Made by a program: the position numbers and the translations under genes. Below are positions 34,534 through 44,985 of a stretch of DNA of 64,000 nucleotides, piece by piece. The notes beneath the pieces are model-generated. The model was given only the letters and a program-made list of their open reading frames with translations. It was not told the origin of the DNA and ran no database searches. Each line of letters starts with the position of its first letter. The first letter of the stretch is position 1. Location: assembly GCA_029962745.1 (NCBI GenBank), contig CM057154.1:17907337-17971336 (forward strand). The letters run 5' to 3'. The DNA comes from Echinometra lucunter (taxonomy: Eukaryota; Echinodermata; Echinoidea; Camarodonta; Echinometridae).

Positions 34534-35173
34534 ATATACTGATCACCTGAAACAAATGTCAATTCTAGGCTCTAGTCCTTCTAGGAGACCGTGTTGACAA
34601 AACTTAGGGAGATGTCGCTCTCATCATGCTTGACATGCCTATTTAATCATGATCAGCGTCGTCTGATCCGCAAGAAGAGTGGGCGTGGAGTTTGATTCGA
34701 CACTGAAAATGAAAAGTCAAATATCAGTCAAAGTCAGTATTGGACCATAAATTAACAGAAAAGCAATCTGATCCGTGGTTTCATCTAAACTTTGGACTAT
34801 TTCATTTCACAAATATGACAGAGGAGTCGATTCATCTCATCTCCGCCGTCTTCAGAGATTGCAGAATCGCTCAGCTAAATAAAGAGAGGTCAGACATGAC
34901 CGTGCCACCATGGCCAAATTGATCTCTACTGGAAGAATATTGATTGCATTTCACGATGTAAAATTTGTCTATAAAGCTGTATTTGACCATGTGTTGATTT
35001 AGATGGCTTTTAGTTAGTTTTATCTTTAAGATAAAGATCAGCAATTTCCACTTCTCTTCATTTTTTAAAGCTTTGACTACATAGGCTGTAGTCAGGGTCG
35101 GACTGGTCGGTGTGTGTGTGCGGGGGGGGGGGGGGTGTGTCCTCACTGGCTGCAGGATAGTTTGGCTTTGGAG

Positions 35174-35427
35174 CATGGCCGTACGCAGCGGGGGAGGGGG
35201 AGCAGGGGGCAGTTGCCCCCAGAAATTTTCAAAACTTGAATATTTTTTAACTGAAAATTTTCCAAATTCCACCAAGAGTGTGCACCAGAACCTTAAATTT
35301 CCATTTTAAAAACGCAAAAGCGCCCTCATAACAAGTTTGTTCGCCTCGCTCCCTCGCTCGTGTGTTTCTTCGAACACTTTACGCATTCTTGCCCCCCAGG
35401 AAAAAAAAAATTCTACGTATGGACCTG
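35174..35427. repeat. Foldback with CAGGGCCATACGTAGA ends, copy B
   Basis: Duplicate of 29573-29826; the right end has GGACCTG in place of GGCCCTG. Confidence 0.65.
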
Positions 35428-36490
35428 CTTGGGAGCGGTTGATAGAGACTGACGGCCGTCATACTTAATTCCTCAACCGAATATTATTCTTAGCCTGCCC
35501 CTTGCTTGAGTTTAAACATTCACATGCTTTCATTTGCGGTTTTAATGAGTATCACTTCAAATTCATTGATCATACGTTATGAGTGTCAGTGCAGTTTGTT
35601 GTTAAATTCCCAGTTTAATTAACGCGATTTAACCATGTGGTAGCAAGATTGTTCTGTGCAACTTTTCAACGTTTGATCGATGCTTATCGTTTTGATAAGC
35701 CATTTCATACCTACTTATTCGGGTTGGCAAAAGTTCTTTGTAGCAAATGTAACCCGCATTTACGATTTAAGCCGAGATTTTTTTTATGTTTTATGATCAG
35801 GAGATTATTATCCAAGAAGATTACCGAATCTTCTGCGGTAGAGTGATGATGGAAAATTTCTTTTCGGATAATTTGCTAGAACAACTAACACAAGTTGAAA
35901 TCTGACGTCCAGTTTCTCCTCATCGGCAAGTTTGAAAAGCTATGTCCTATCGAACATGATCGTATATGGTCTCCTCGACCACTTTAAAGCTCTCTTGAGC
36001 AGAGCTTCCTGGAGCGGTTGACTGTTTACACTGATAGTTACGTTAAAGAGCGCTCTACGCTCTGGAAAATTGAGTGTAAACGAGGTCTTTGTTGTTGGTT
36101 TGGTTTGTGTCGTTTCGTTTTGTTTTTCCCCACTTTTTGTGAAATTTGAACCGAAATTCTCAGATTTCAAAATGGTGTGGTGACGCCTTGTGAATGATAA
36201 AGAATAATTTGGAATTATATATTAAAATCATATATGCTGTTTGAAATTCAAAGTAAATAAAAGGCATTTCTGGTCAAAGTTCTCAAATCTAGTGCAACGC
36301 AATTCTACATTTTATTTCACTTTACAGGTTATATCTCCCTGCTAGAACTGATATAATCAATAGGCGAATTTCTCCCCCCCCCCCTTTAAAATCTTGTTAT
36401 TATAGTCGTTATACCAAGAGATGGATGGGGCGGGTGGGAATCGGAGGGAAGATATTATGCAGCCTACACCCTTTCCCCGTCACCCAACTG

Positions 36491-37754
36491 CACTCTATAA
36501 AAAACAAATTAGTCAGATTTGACGAGATTACCAGATCGCACGGGCACTTACTCTTTTCTATAGTCAAGTGTGACTAGATTCTAGTCAAAATGACCAGAAT
36601 TCTATTCAATTACGAAGAACGAACACTTTTCTAAACACAACAAAAAAGTAACTCCCCCCTAATTCAAAATAGCATAACTTTTTAACGAAAAAGTTTTGAG
36701 CAAAATAATTTGGCAGGAGTGTTTCTTCACTTATTGATTTACTTCTGTGTGAAGATGAGATTGATCCGTCAACTCATGCATGAGCGAGGAAAAATTAAAG
36801 GCAAAAATGTCACTTTTCAAAAGTCACAAGAGTCATTTTAGGGCTCTGTGAAACAGACCTGTGGTGAATTTGAATTCTTCCATTGTTTGATCCAGTCATG
36901 CCTATCCCTGACACTTTTCATGTTTATCGCAGTTGGGTGAACACAGTTTTTTGAGAAAAATGATGTTCAGCCCTCCTATATCTGCAAAATCCATTCAGTT
37001 TGTGGAAAAAACTGGCATCGACCAACATGAGCCAGCACATTATGTGAAAATACCAGGTATTCGTTTTTTCCGGCATTAAACAGTAAATTTTCAGCATTTC
37101 TTGCTTCATCGTTCGCAATTTTGTCACTCAGCCATGGCACAACCTCGAAAAACATCAACAACACTTAAAAAAACGCCAGAAAAATCTTGTTTCACAAACC
37201 CCCCCAAAATGACTATTGTGACTTTTGAAAAGTGACATTTTTGCCTTTAATACCTGCTCACACATGTATGACTTGACAGATCAATCTCATTTTCCAACAG
37301 AAGTTAGTCAATAAGTGTAGGAACACTCCTGCCAAATTATTTTCCTAAAAATGTCTTTGTTAAAAAGTTATGCTATTTTGAATTAGGGGGGAGTTACTTT
37401 TTTGTTGTGTTTATATAGTCAAAATTGACACAATTCTAGTAAAAATGACCAGAATTCTATAGTAACTTATTTGACTAGACTAAGGGCACCGTTACTCTTT
37501 TCTATAGTCAAATGTGACTAGATTCTAATGAAGATGATGAATTTTAGTAAAAACTAACCAAACTTTTACCAAAATTCTAGTCATTTTCACTAGTCTAAGA
37601 ATCAAGTCAAGTTAGTGTTGGTGCCTGTATGACATGTATGATCCAGTAGACTATAGTCAAATTATTTTACTGGTCATTTTGACTTCAAATGTATAACTTT
37701 TGACTAGAGTAGTGCTATAGTCTGTCAAATTTGACTAGATTTGTTTTTAGAGTG
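36491..37754. mobile_element. Foldback built of AGTCAAATTTGACTAG words, copy B, interrupted
   Basis: Duplicate of 30883-31362, split at 36632 by a 0.78 kb inverted-repeat element. Both outer ends (CACTCTATAAAA and TTTTTAGAGTG) remain. Confidence 0.8.
36632..37413. mobile_element. Non-autonomous DNA transposon with inverted repeats of about 230 bp
   Basis: Present only in unit B. Unit A shows the empty site (CACTTTTCTATAGTC). The ends are perfectly inverted for about 55 bp (TAAACACAACAAAAAAGTAA and complement). Complementarity continues, with gaps and mismatches, for roughly 230 bp, past GGCAAAAATGTCACTTTTCA. The insertion point is at TA. The middle encodes nothing recognisable. Probably Tc1/mariner-type by target, inferred only. 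Confidence 0.85.
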
Positions 37755-37760
37755 CGGGAG

Positions 37761-37816
<56 letters not shown>

Positions 37817-38163
37817 TCATATTCATGGAGCATTATTATTATATCGTTAAAAAGTATATTAACCGGTCCCTCTTTCTGATAACCCTGAGCCTTCTTCTTC
37901 CAGTGCAGATGCATGCACCGAGTTTCGAGTTTTCAAACATTTCTAACGATATACGGTTGCGTCATGAATGCATAATCATAATTCACCTTGAAGGGCAGAG
38001 TGATAACGATTTTTCAATAAAGCCTCATCTGCAGTTAAGAATCTTTTGCCCATAACTTGGCCTATTTCAGAGCTCATGAAAGGAATCCATTAAGCCATAT
38101 TAACCAAGGGTTCATTGACGAAAAAATCCATTACCATCATGAAGGGGCACATACACTTTTTAA

Positions 38164-38765
38164 ACGTCTTTTGTGCCAATTCCAGTTTTGGATAAATGGA
38201 TTCTCGATGAATTCATAATAAAAAAGTAGCACTGAATTTACTTGTATTTTGGCATCCAGTTTTTTTCGGAAGTTCGATCTTTATAGCTGAAAGGATAACC
38301 CAATTTCTCTTTTTAAAAATATTTTTCCCTCCACCGGCAGTTTTTAAAATTGATTTTAAATTTTTATTTGCAACAAAATGAACAAACATCTTCAAGGTAA
38401 ATTACAGTTATACCATAAATAAGTTTAAGATACAAATATTATTTTGTTGAAAAGTTGGGTTGACAGAAGACAAACATACTTTCAATAATATGTTCATGGA
38501 ATCCATGAAAAACATGGGGAAAAGAGAGAAACAATACCAAAAATGAACTCACTTGTATTATTGTTTGAATATTTGGGTATACAATCATATAGTTCTGACC
38601 ACGGCTTGTTATTTGGAGAGTACATCTCAAATAGGCAACATCCTAAAGATGCATCTTTATGTAAACAAATTCCTGAAAAGAAACCATTTTCTTGCAAATT
38701 TATTATTTCTACAATTCGAATCTGCAATATCACATTTTAGATAATTTATAACCCAATTTATCGGT
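38164..38765. other. Interval without recognised gene
   Basis: AT-rich sequence after the duplication. Overlapping short frames on both strands at 38494-38744 show no family resemblance. Confidence 0.4.
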
Positions 38766-38976
38766 TCCATGACGCTTGCTCCGGCGACAATTGCTTCCGT
38801 GGAAAATCTGCACGTTAAGTAAAATATAAAACCTAACCCCAAACCTAACACTAAGCTTAATCCTTATCCTCACATCATTCCAAACCAAAACCACTATCAC
38901 AACCCTAACCCTAACCCTATGTCTTTGGAGAAATTTAGACGGGAGAAATTATCGCAGGAGCAAATGTCGCGTCACG
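38766..38976. repeat. Foldback with TTTGCTCC(G/T)GCGACAATTGCT ends and CCCTAA-rich centre, copy 1
   Basis: Left end GCTCCGGCGACAATTGCTTCC is mirrored by GCAGGAGCAAATGTCGCG on the right. The centre is a CCTAACCC-like stretch including ACCCTAACCCTAACCCTA, resembling telomeric repeat. The second copy is at 63600-63813. Confidence 0.7.
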
Positions 38977-38983
38977 AATTTGT

Positions 38984-39448
38984 ATGGTGGCCCAGGGGAG
39001 CGTTTCATGAAGAGTTTTGTCGGTGATTTTCACCGACTAATTTGCTTTCAGCCAATCAGATGCAAGGATTTTCAGTAGCTTATAACATTTGTCGGTGATT
39101 TTCACCGACAAAACTCTTCATGAAACGCTCCCCTGAAGTACGCTCGACAACAGGTCATGTGCGACGTGAATTTCGCATCCCAGGTCCTGAATTTTGCATC
39201 CCAAGTCGTGAAATTCACGACCCGCGGTGCGAAATTCAGGACCCGTGGCGCGAACTTTGCATCCAGTCCTGAATTTCGCACCGCGGGTCGTGAATTTCAC
39301 GACTTGGGATGCAAAGTTTGCGCCACGGGTCATGAATTTCGCATCGTGGGTCGTGAATTTCACAACTTGGGATGCAAAGTTCAGGACCTGGGATGCAAAA
39401 TTCACGTCGCACATGACCTGTTGTCGAGCGTACTTCAGGGCCACCATA
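38984..39448. mobile_element. Foldback with TATGGTGGCC ends and internal minisatellite, copy 1 (itself invaded)
   Basis: Inverted ends TATGGTGGCCC and GGGCCACCATA, then GAAGTACGCTCGACAACAGG and its complement. Between them lie roughly 20-bp units of the form GTGAATTTCGCATCCCAGGT in both orientations. Flanks AATTTG and AATTTA suggest a degraded 6-bp target duplication. The left arm is split by the insertion at 38993-39135. Companion copy at 58722-59151. Confidence 0.8.
38993..39135. mobile_element. 143-bp foldback inserted into the arm of the TATGGTGGCC element
   Basis: Arms AGGGGAGCGTTTCATGAAGA and its complement, with GTCGGTGATTTTCACCGAC palindromes inside and a centre of GCCAATCAGATGCAAGGATT. 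That centre is shared with the GTTTCATAAAA family (20516, 59207, 62228). Removing it restores a continuous GGCCCTGAAGTACGC arm. Confidence 0.8.
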
Positions 39449-39500
39449 AATTTATCATGTTGTGGATTTACAGAGCAGATTGGGAACTATACTGATCACA

Positions 39501-39558
<58 letters not shown>

Positions 39559-39576
39559 GGGAGAGAGGGAGAGAGG

Positions 39577-39610
<34 letters not shown>

Positions 39611-40210
39611 TAATGAAGAGAATGACAAGATCGCATAGAGATAGAGAGATAGTAGACGGAAGGGGAAGGGTCAGGATTAATGATAATGGTAATGTTATAG
39701 GGCACTTCAACCTAGAATGGCTTTTCAAAGCGCTTTACAAACAACATAATGTGCATGTATATGGCGCAGCGTTAAGCAGAAATTAGACTTTAGATGATTT
39801 GCAACCTGCAGTATGATAAGGCAACAAATGGCAACCTCTTACCGAGAGAAAAGGCAAAATTATAGGCAGATGACAAGGAGCGAAGAAAGGCTAACTTTAC
39901 TAGCTAGTGCAGAAATTTAGAGGAAGGAAATAAATTTCATTGGTTTAATTTTAGTCGTAATGAGTAAGTGCTGATTATTCCATTCATATTTACCACCCTT
40001 ATTAACTGTTCTGACAAGAGAGTATTTTTCTCTGCAGATAGGTTGTTAAATAGTTTTGAAGAATGATGATGTTGATGGCGTTTGTTGTTGTTATTGTTTA
40101 TTATTATTATTAATTCATGTTTATTATAAAACATTCAACATTGAAATAAAAAAGATACATGGAAAACCCAGGACCAAGGTTTACAATAAAAGTATAAGAT
40201 CCTCAGGTAG
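39449..40210. other. Interval with (GA)n microsatellite, no gene
   Basis: (GA)n and GA-rich sequence at about 39501-39611. The rest is AT-rich. A CAAAGCGCTTTACAAAC segment near 39725 resembles SINE/repeat bodies common in marine invertebrates, but the element is not delimited. Confidence 0.45.
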
Positions 40211-40214
40211 GGTA

Positions 40215-40510
40215 ACATACTCTCTATCTCTTAAAAAAAAAAAAAAAAAGAGTGAACGCGTTCACACTGTTAGGGGTGAATTTCAGAAGAGAGTGCATTT
40301 AGAATGAATTTAAGAGTTAATTAAGAGTGAATTGTGAGTGATCCGTGAGGTCATCCCTCAAAGAGTGAATAAAGAGTGAATATCACAATTTTAACTCTTA
40401 ATTCAGTCTTAATTCACTCTAAATGCACTCTCTTCTGAAATTCACCCCTAACAGAGTGAATGCGTTCACTCCTTTTTTTTTTTTAGAGAGAGTAAATTCA
40501 GTGTACATAA
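40215..40510. mobile_element. Foldback built of AGAGTGAAT words, copy 1
   Basis: Ends ACTCTCTATCTCTTAAAAA and TTTTTTAGAGAGAGTAAAT, arms GAGTGAACGCGTTCAC and AGGGGTGAATTTCAGAAGAG with complements, and a centre of GAGTGAATAAAGAGTGAAT. Second copy at 62893-63200. Confidence 0.8.
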
Positions 40511-40812
40511 CAAAACACGAACTTCGTATTTTGTTATGTACACTGAATTCATGTTCTGTTTTTAATCTTCAAGATTAAAGACAGAATATCATGGTACAAA
40601 ATACTTACAGAAATCCTGGATTTAGTACAGTAAAACGTTCATGAAAGTAGTCACAAACATGTAGAAATTCAGAGTAAACGAAACAGACAAGAAAGTTGGA
40701 GTGAAAGGCAGTCTGCTAGGTTAATTTGCTCATTCGCATGTGGTGTAAAACCGTACCAGTGACGGTAGTTCTTAAACCCATTGGCTACTAGAACCGGGTG
40801 GTTACTGTATCA

Positions 40813-41468
40813 ACCAGTGGCGGCACCAGGATTGTTAAAGTGTGGGGGGGGGGGGGGCAAATGGAGGGCAAAAGAAAATGTTGGGGGGGGGGGGGGGCAG
40901 GGGCAGTCAATTTTTTTTTGCGTGTATGGAAAAATCGAGCGTGAAGCGCGAGTTTTAGTCGCCGGCGTAAATCCACTTTGAGGAGTGGGGGGGGGGGATA
41001 ATTGAATTTTTGGACTATTTTTTTTTTTCCTCTTACACACATTTTAATATCAATTTTGTGGGCGAGCGAAGCGAGCAAACAAAAAATAACCGCTTTTTTT
41101 GTTTTTAATCACATTTTCGAATAAATATTCTGAAATATGACAAGCGAGCAAAGCGAGCGAGCCAAAAATGGCTACTTTTCCTGTTTTTAATCGCATTTTA
41201 GAAAAGAAATTTTAAAATATGACGAGCGAGTCAAAAATAACCACTTTTTTGGGTTTCAGTCGAAGTTTTGAAGAGCGGAAAATGGTATTTTAGAGTACTT
41301 CACAGCTTGAATATGATGGTTATGACAACATCTACTTATTTACAAATTATTGTATAATTTTTCTTTTCAGTCCTCAAAATTTCGGGGGGGGGGGGGGCAA
41401 CTGGGGGGGGCAAAGCTTCTGAGTGGGGGGCAAATGCCCCCCCCCCCCCCTTGGTGCCGCCACTGGTA
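40813..41468. repeat. Foldback with CCAGTGGCGGCACCA ends
   Basis: Left CCAGTGGCGGCACCAGG, right complement CCAGTGGCGGCACCAAGGGG. Long G and C homopolymers follow inside. The interior contains GCGAGCGAAGCGAGCAAAC-like strings and CGCCGGCGTAAATCCACTTT, the end sequence of the family copy at 14890-15245. Confidence 0.7.
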
Positions 41469-41609
41469 TCAACCCTATAGGAATTAGAGAATTCAGTGGG
41501 CTAATAATGCTATAAAGGTTGTTGCTCCTCCCCTTTTCTTTTTATCACTATACCATGTTGATTATTAGATTTTGAATCGCAGGTGTTTAGTATGTACATG
41601 TAGTAATAA

Positions 41610-41862
41610 CAATCATGATGAATTTATGATGATGATGGTAGTGTTGGTGGTGGTGGTGGTGGTGGTGCTAGTGTTAATCGTTGGTGATGATGATGATGAT
41701 GATGATAAAGGGTTATTTCATCTGCATCACCATTGTCATCTTCATCATAATCGTTACCCGCATCCCCCCCCCCCCCCCAAAAAAAAAAAAAAAAAAAAAA
41801 AGAAAGAAAGAAAGAAAAGAATGAAAAAGAGAAATGAAGAAAGAAAGGGGAAAAAAGGAAAG

Positions 41863-41900
<38 letters not shown>
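41610..41900. repeat. Compound low-complexity tract: (GTG)n, (GAT)n, C run, A/AAAG-rich
   Basis: Consecutive simple repeats. They produce spurious frames on both strands. Confidence 0.9.
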
Positions 41901-41903
<3 letters not shown>

Positions 41904-42117
41904 GCACTCACCAGTCCTTGTTCCGTACCGCTAAATTGTATCTTTTCTCAACCTCTTCGTAATTTAGTAGTCGATCGCCATCTACGACAGATCATCGCGC
42001 AGTAAACAACTACACGTGTGTGTTGTTTGTCAACTTTGCTTATTGAATCATCATGACATCTCAAAATGATGGGAATGAAAGTAGTAATGCTGATAGGCAT
42101 CCAGAGTTCAGATTGGA

Positions 42118-42141
42118 GTACCTTTAGAATGCAACGCCACA
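42118..42141. repeat. Left member of a distant 22-bp inverted pair
   Basis: TACCTTTAGAATGCAACGCC here is matched, 21 of 22 bases, by the reverse complement at 50431-50452. It lies shortly before the minisatellite. Confidence 0.55.
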
Positions 42142-42155
42142 CACATTTTTAAACA

Positions 42156-42169
42156 GCGCCATCTAGCGG
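42156..42169 (-). promoter_or_regulatory. CTCF-like motif (CCGCTAGATGGCGC on the minus strand)
   Basis: Matches the vertebrate/insect CTCF core CCASYAGRKGGCRS except at the third base. Motif match only. Confidence 0.3.
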
Positions 42170-42309
42170 CCAGAGAGAATATTTTTAAGTGGGAAACGTA
42201 TCCTACAAGCATGACAAGTGGGTAGGAATATGTAAATCATGGGTACATAGACTTAGAACCATTCCATCAACCAGTATTCATACCTATGTAAGTACGCCGA
42301 CAGCATAAT

Positions 42310-44600
42310 ATACACAGACACCAACGACCAACGCCCAACGACCAAATACGCTTGAATATAAAAAGGGAAAGCTCAATGTTCACTGATGACATACTAAATA
42401 CACAAACGACATAAGCACAATGCAACTTATATTCTTGAACACTGCCATCTAGTGGGCAATAAACGATGTGGAAATGATTGTGGTGCCGAGGATAAGAAGC
42501 CAACGACCAACGACCATCGACCAACAATATTTTACATATATAGAACCGGGGCACAGAAACCAACGGCCATCACATAATCTACAATTAAATAGCCAACGAC
42601 CAACGACCATACACATGTAATGCAAAAGCCAACGACCAACGACCAACGACCAACAATGTTTTACATAGAAAGCAATGGCCAACGACCAACGACCAACGAC
42701 CATCGACCAACAATGTTTTACATAGAAAGCAATGGCCAACGACCAACGACCAACGACCATCGACCAACAATGTTTTACATATATAGAACTGGGTCACAGA
42801 AACCAACGACCATCACATAATCTATAATGAAATAGCCAACGAACAACGACCATACACATATAATGGAAAAGCCAACAACTTCCAACGACCAACCTGACCA
42901 ACAATGTTTTACATAGAAAGCAATGGCCAACGACCAACGACCAACGACCAACAATGTTTTACATATATAGAACTGGGGCACAGAAACCAACGACCATCAC
43001 ATAATCTATAATGAAATAGCCAACGACCAACGACCAACGACCATACACATGTAATGGAAAAGCCAACGACCAACGACCATACACATGTAATGGAAAAGCC
43101 AACGACCAACGACCAACGACCATCGACCAGCAATGTTTTACATATATAGAAGTAGGGCACAGAAACCAACGACCATCACATAATCTATAATGAAATAGCC
43201 AACGACCAACGACCATACACATATAATGGAAAAGCCAACGACCAACGACCAACAATGTTTTACATAGAAAGCAATGGCCAACGACCAACGACCAACGACC
43301 ATCGACCAACAATGTTTTACATATATAGAACTGGGGCACAGAAACCAACGACCATCACACAATCTATAATGAAATAGCCAACGACCAACGACCAACGACC
43401 ATACACATGTAATGGTAAAGCCAACGACCAACGACCATCGACTATCATCACACATATGAATGCTATTTCAGAAGTAGATCACAGAAACTAACGACCAACG
43501 ATCAACGACCAACGACTATACATGTACATGTAATTAAAAGCCGACGACCAACGACCAACAGTGTTTTACAGATATAGAACTGGGGCACAGGAACCAACGA
43601 CCATCACATAATCTATGATGATCAAAGCCAACGACCAACGACCAACGACCATACACATGTAATGCTAAAGCCAACGACCAACGACCATCAACCAACAATG
43701 TTTTACATATATAGAACTGGGGCACAGAAACCAACGACCATCACATAATCTAAAATGTAGTAGCCAACGACCAACGTCCATCGACCACCAGTCTTAAAAA
43801 ATATTGTAGTACTGAATTGGGGTACAGAAACCAATGGCCAACGACCAACGACCATCAAGTATGATAATTAAAAAGCCAACGATCAACGACCATCGACTAT
43901 CACACATATGAATGCTATTTCAGAAGTGGATCACAGAAACTAACGGCCAACGACCAACGACCATATACATGTACATGTAATTAAAAAGCCAACGACCAAC
44001 GACCATCGACCTATAATATTTTACATATATAAAACTGGGGCACAGAAACCAACGACAATCACATAATCTATGATGAAGCCAACGACCAACGACCAACGAC
44101 CATCGACATCCAGTTTTACGAAATATTTTAGTATTGCATTGGGGGTACAGAAACCAATGGCCAACGACCAACGACCATCGACTATCATCACACATATGAA
44201 TGCTATTTCAGAAGTAGATCACAGAAACTAATGACCAACGACCAACGACCAACGACCATATACATGTACATGTAATTAAAAAGCCAACGACCAACGACCA
44301 TCGACCTATAATATTTTACATATATAAAACTGGGGCACAGAAACCAACGACAATCACATAATCTATGATGAAGCCAACGACCAACGACCATCGACCAACA
44401 CTGTTTTACATTAACAAATCTTGGGCACAGAAACCAACGGCATCGACCAACACTGTGTATTATTAAAGAAGATAAGTTGGGCAAAAATACCAACAACCAA
44501 CGGCCAACGATCATCAAGTAATAAATATATAGCACTGATTAAAAAGTCAACAATTAACCAACGATCGTCGACCAACGATGTTAGTGGAGCACAAAAATAT
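42310..44600. repeat. 2.3 kb higher-order minisatellite on the 7-bp word CCAACGA
   Basis: Runs of CCAACGACCAACGACCA (7-bp core, mixed with CCATCGA) alternate with conserved spacers. These include ACAATGTTTTACATATATAG, CTGGGGCACAGAAACC, CATCACATAATCTATAATGA and CATACACATGTAATGG. The TTTTACATATATAGAAC spacer recurs at about 42530, 42770, 42955, 43135, 43315, 43565, 43700, 44020 and 44325, giving units of roughly 180-300 bp. Units diverge and drop out toward the 3' end. Open frames through it (VVGRWSL repeats on the minus strand) follow from the 7-bp period combined with stop-free words and are not genes. Confidence 0.9.
42442..42455 (-). promoter_or_regulatory. CTCF-like motif (CCACTAGATGGCAG on the minus strand)
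   Basis: Perfect match to the core CCASYAGRKGGCRS. It lies within the first units of the minisatellite. Motif evidence only. Confidence 0.35.
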
Positions 44601-44864
44601 ATTAAATTTAGAACGAAGAACATAAGCCAATTATGAATCACATTTAATATGCTTCGTTTTAATAAAAATTATTTTACTTGTTTTAGATAGAGATATTAAA
44701 AACTATACATGTATAATGTTATATTTTTGCTTAATTATATCACTTTATACATTGCTGAATTTGTCCATTTATATCCGTTTTAATTTTCCTTCTTGTAATT
44801 TTTCTTGACTATAGCTTTTTGTTATCATTTTTATTAGTGATAAAAATAATAACTCTTTTTCAAC

Positions 44865-44985
44865 CGGGATAGCCACTTCAGCTATCAGCTGATCTTCCAG
44901 CGGGTCCTGCATAACATAATGTTATTATTTCGTTTTTCCATCTTATATGCAAAGCGGCTTGCTAGGACCCAACATGCCCGGTTTT
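44865..44985 (-). mobile_element. Second copy of the AACCGGGCATG SINE, reverse strand, internally diverged
   Basis: The reverse complement starts AACCGGGCATGTTGGGTCC and contains GCAGGACCCGCTGGAAGATC and GAAGTGGCTATCCCGG, as at 5072-5290. The tRNA-like A box is lost. Confidence 0.6.

Larger units (their letters stand above)
31740..38163. repeat. Segmental tandem duplication, unit B (about 6.4 kb)
   Basis: Matches 26151-31739 from end to end. It is longer mainly because of a 0.78 kb insertion at 36632-37413 and a longer (GA)n run at about 37763-37812. The junction is at about 31739/31740, where the tail of unit A runs directly into the start of unit B inside a truncated CAGTGGCGTA foldback. 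Confidence 0.9.

Noticed and set aside
38880..38925. True telomere or chromosome-fusion scar (CCCTAA units)
   Set aside because: Embedded in a foldback whose second copy at 63600 shows the same degenerate CCTAA-rich centre.
42310..44600. CRISPR-like alternation of repeats and spacers
   Set aside because: The spacers are conserved between units and the repeats are 7-bp words of variable number. The host is eukaryotic and no cas genes are present.
42267..44641. Long minus-strand frames reading VVGRWSL repeats, as if a repetitive protein
   Set aside because: They arise from a 7-bp word (three frames cycle over 21 bp) without stops. They appear in overlapping frames and lack start or splice context.
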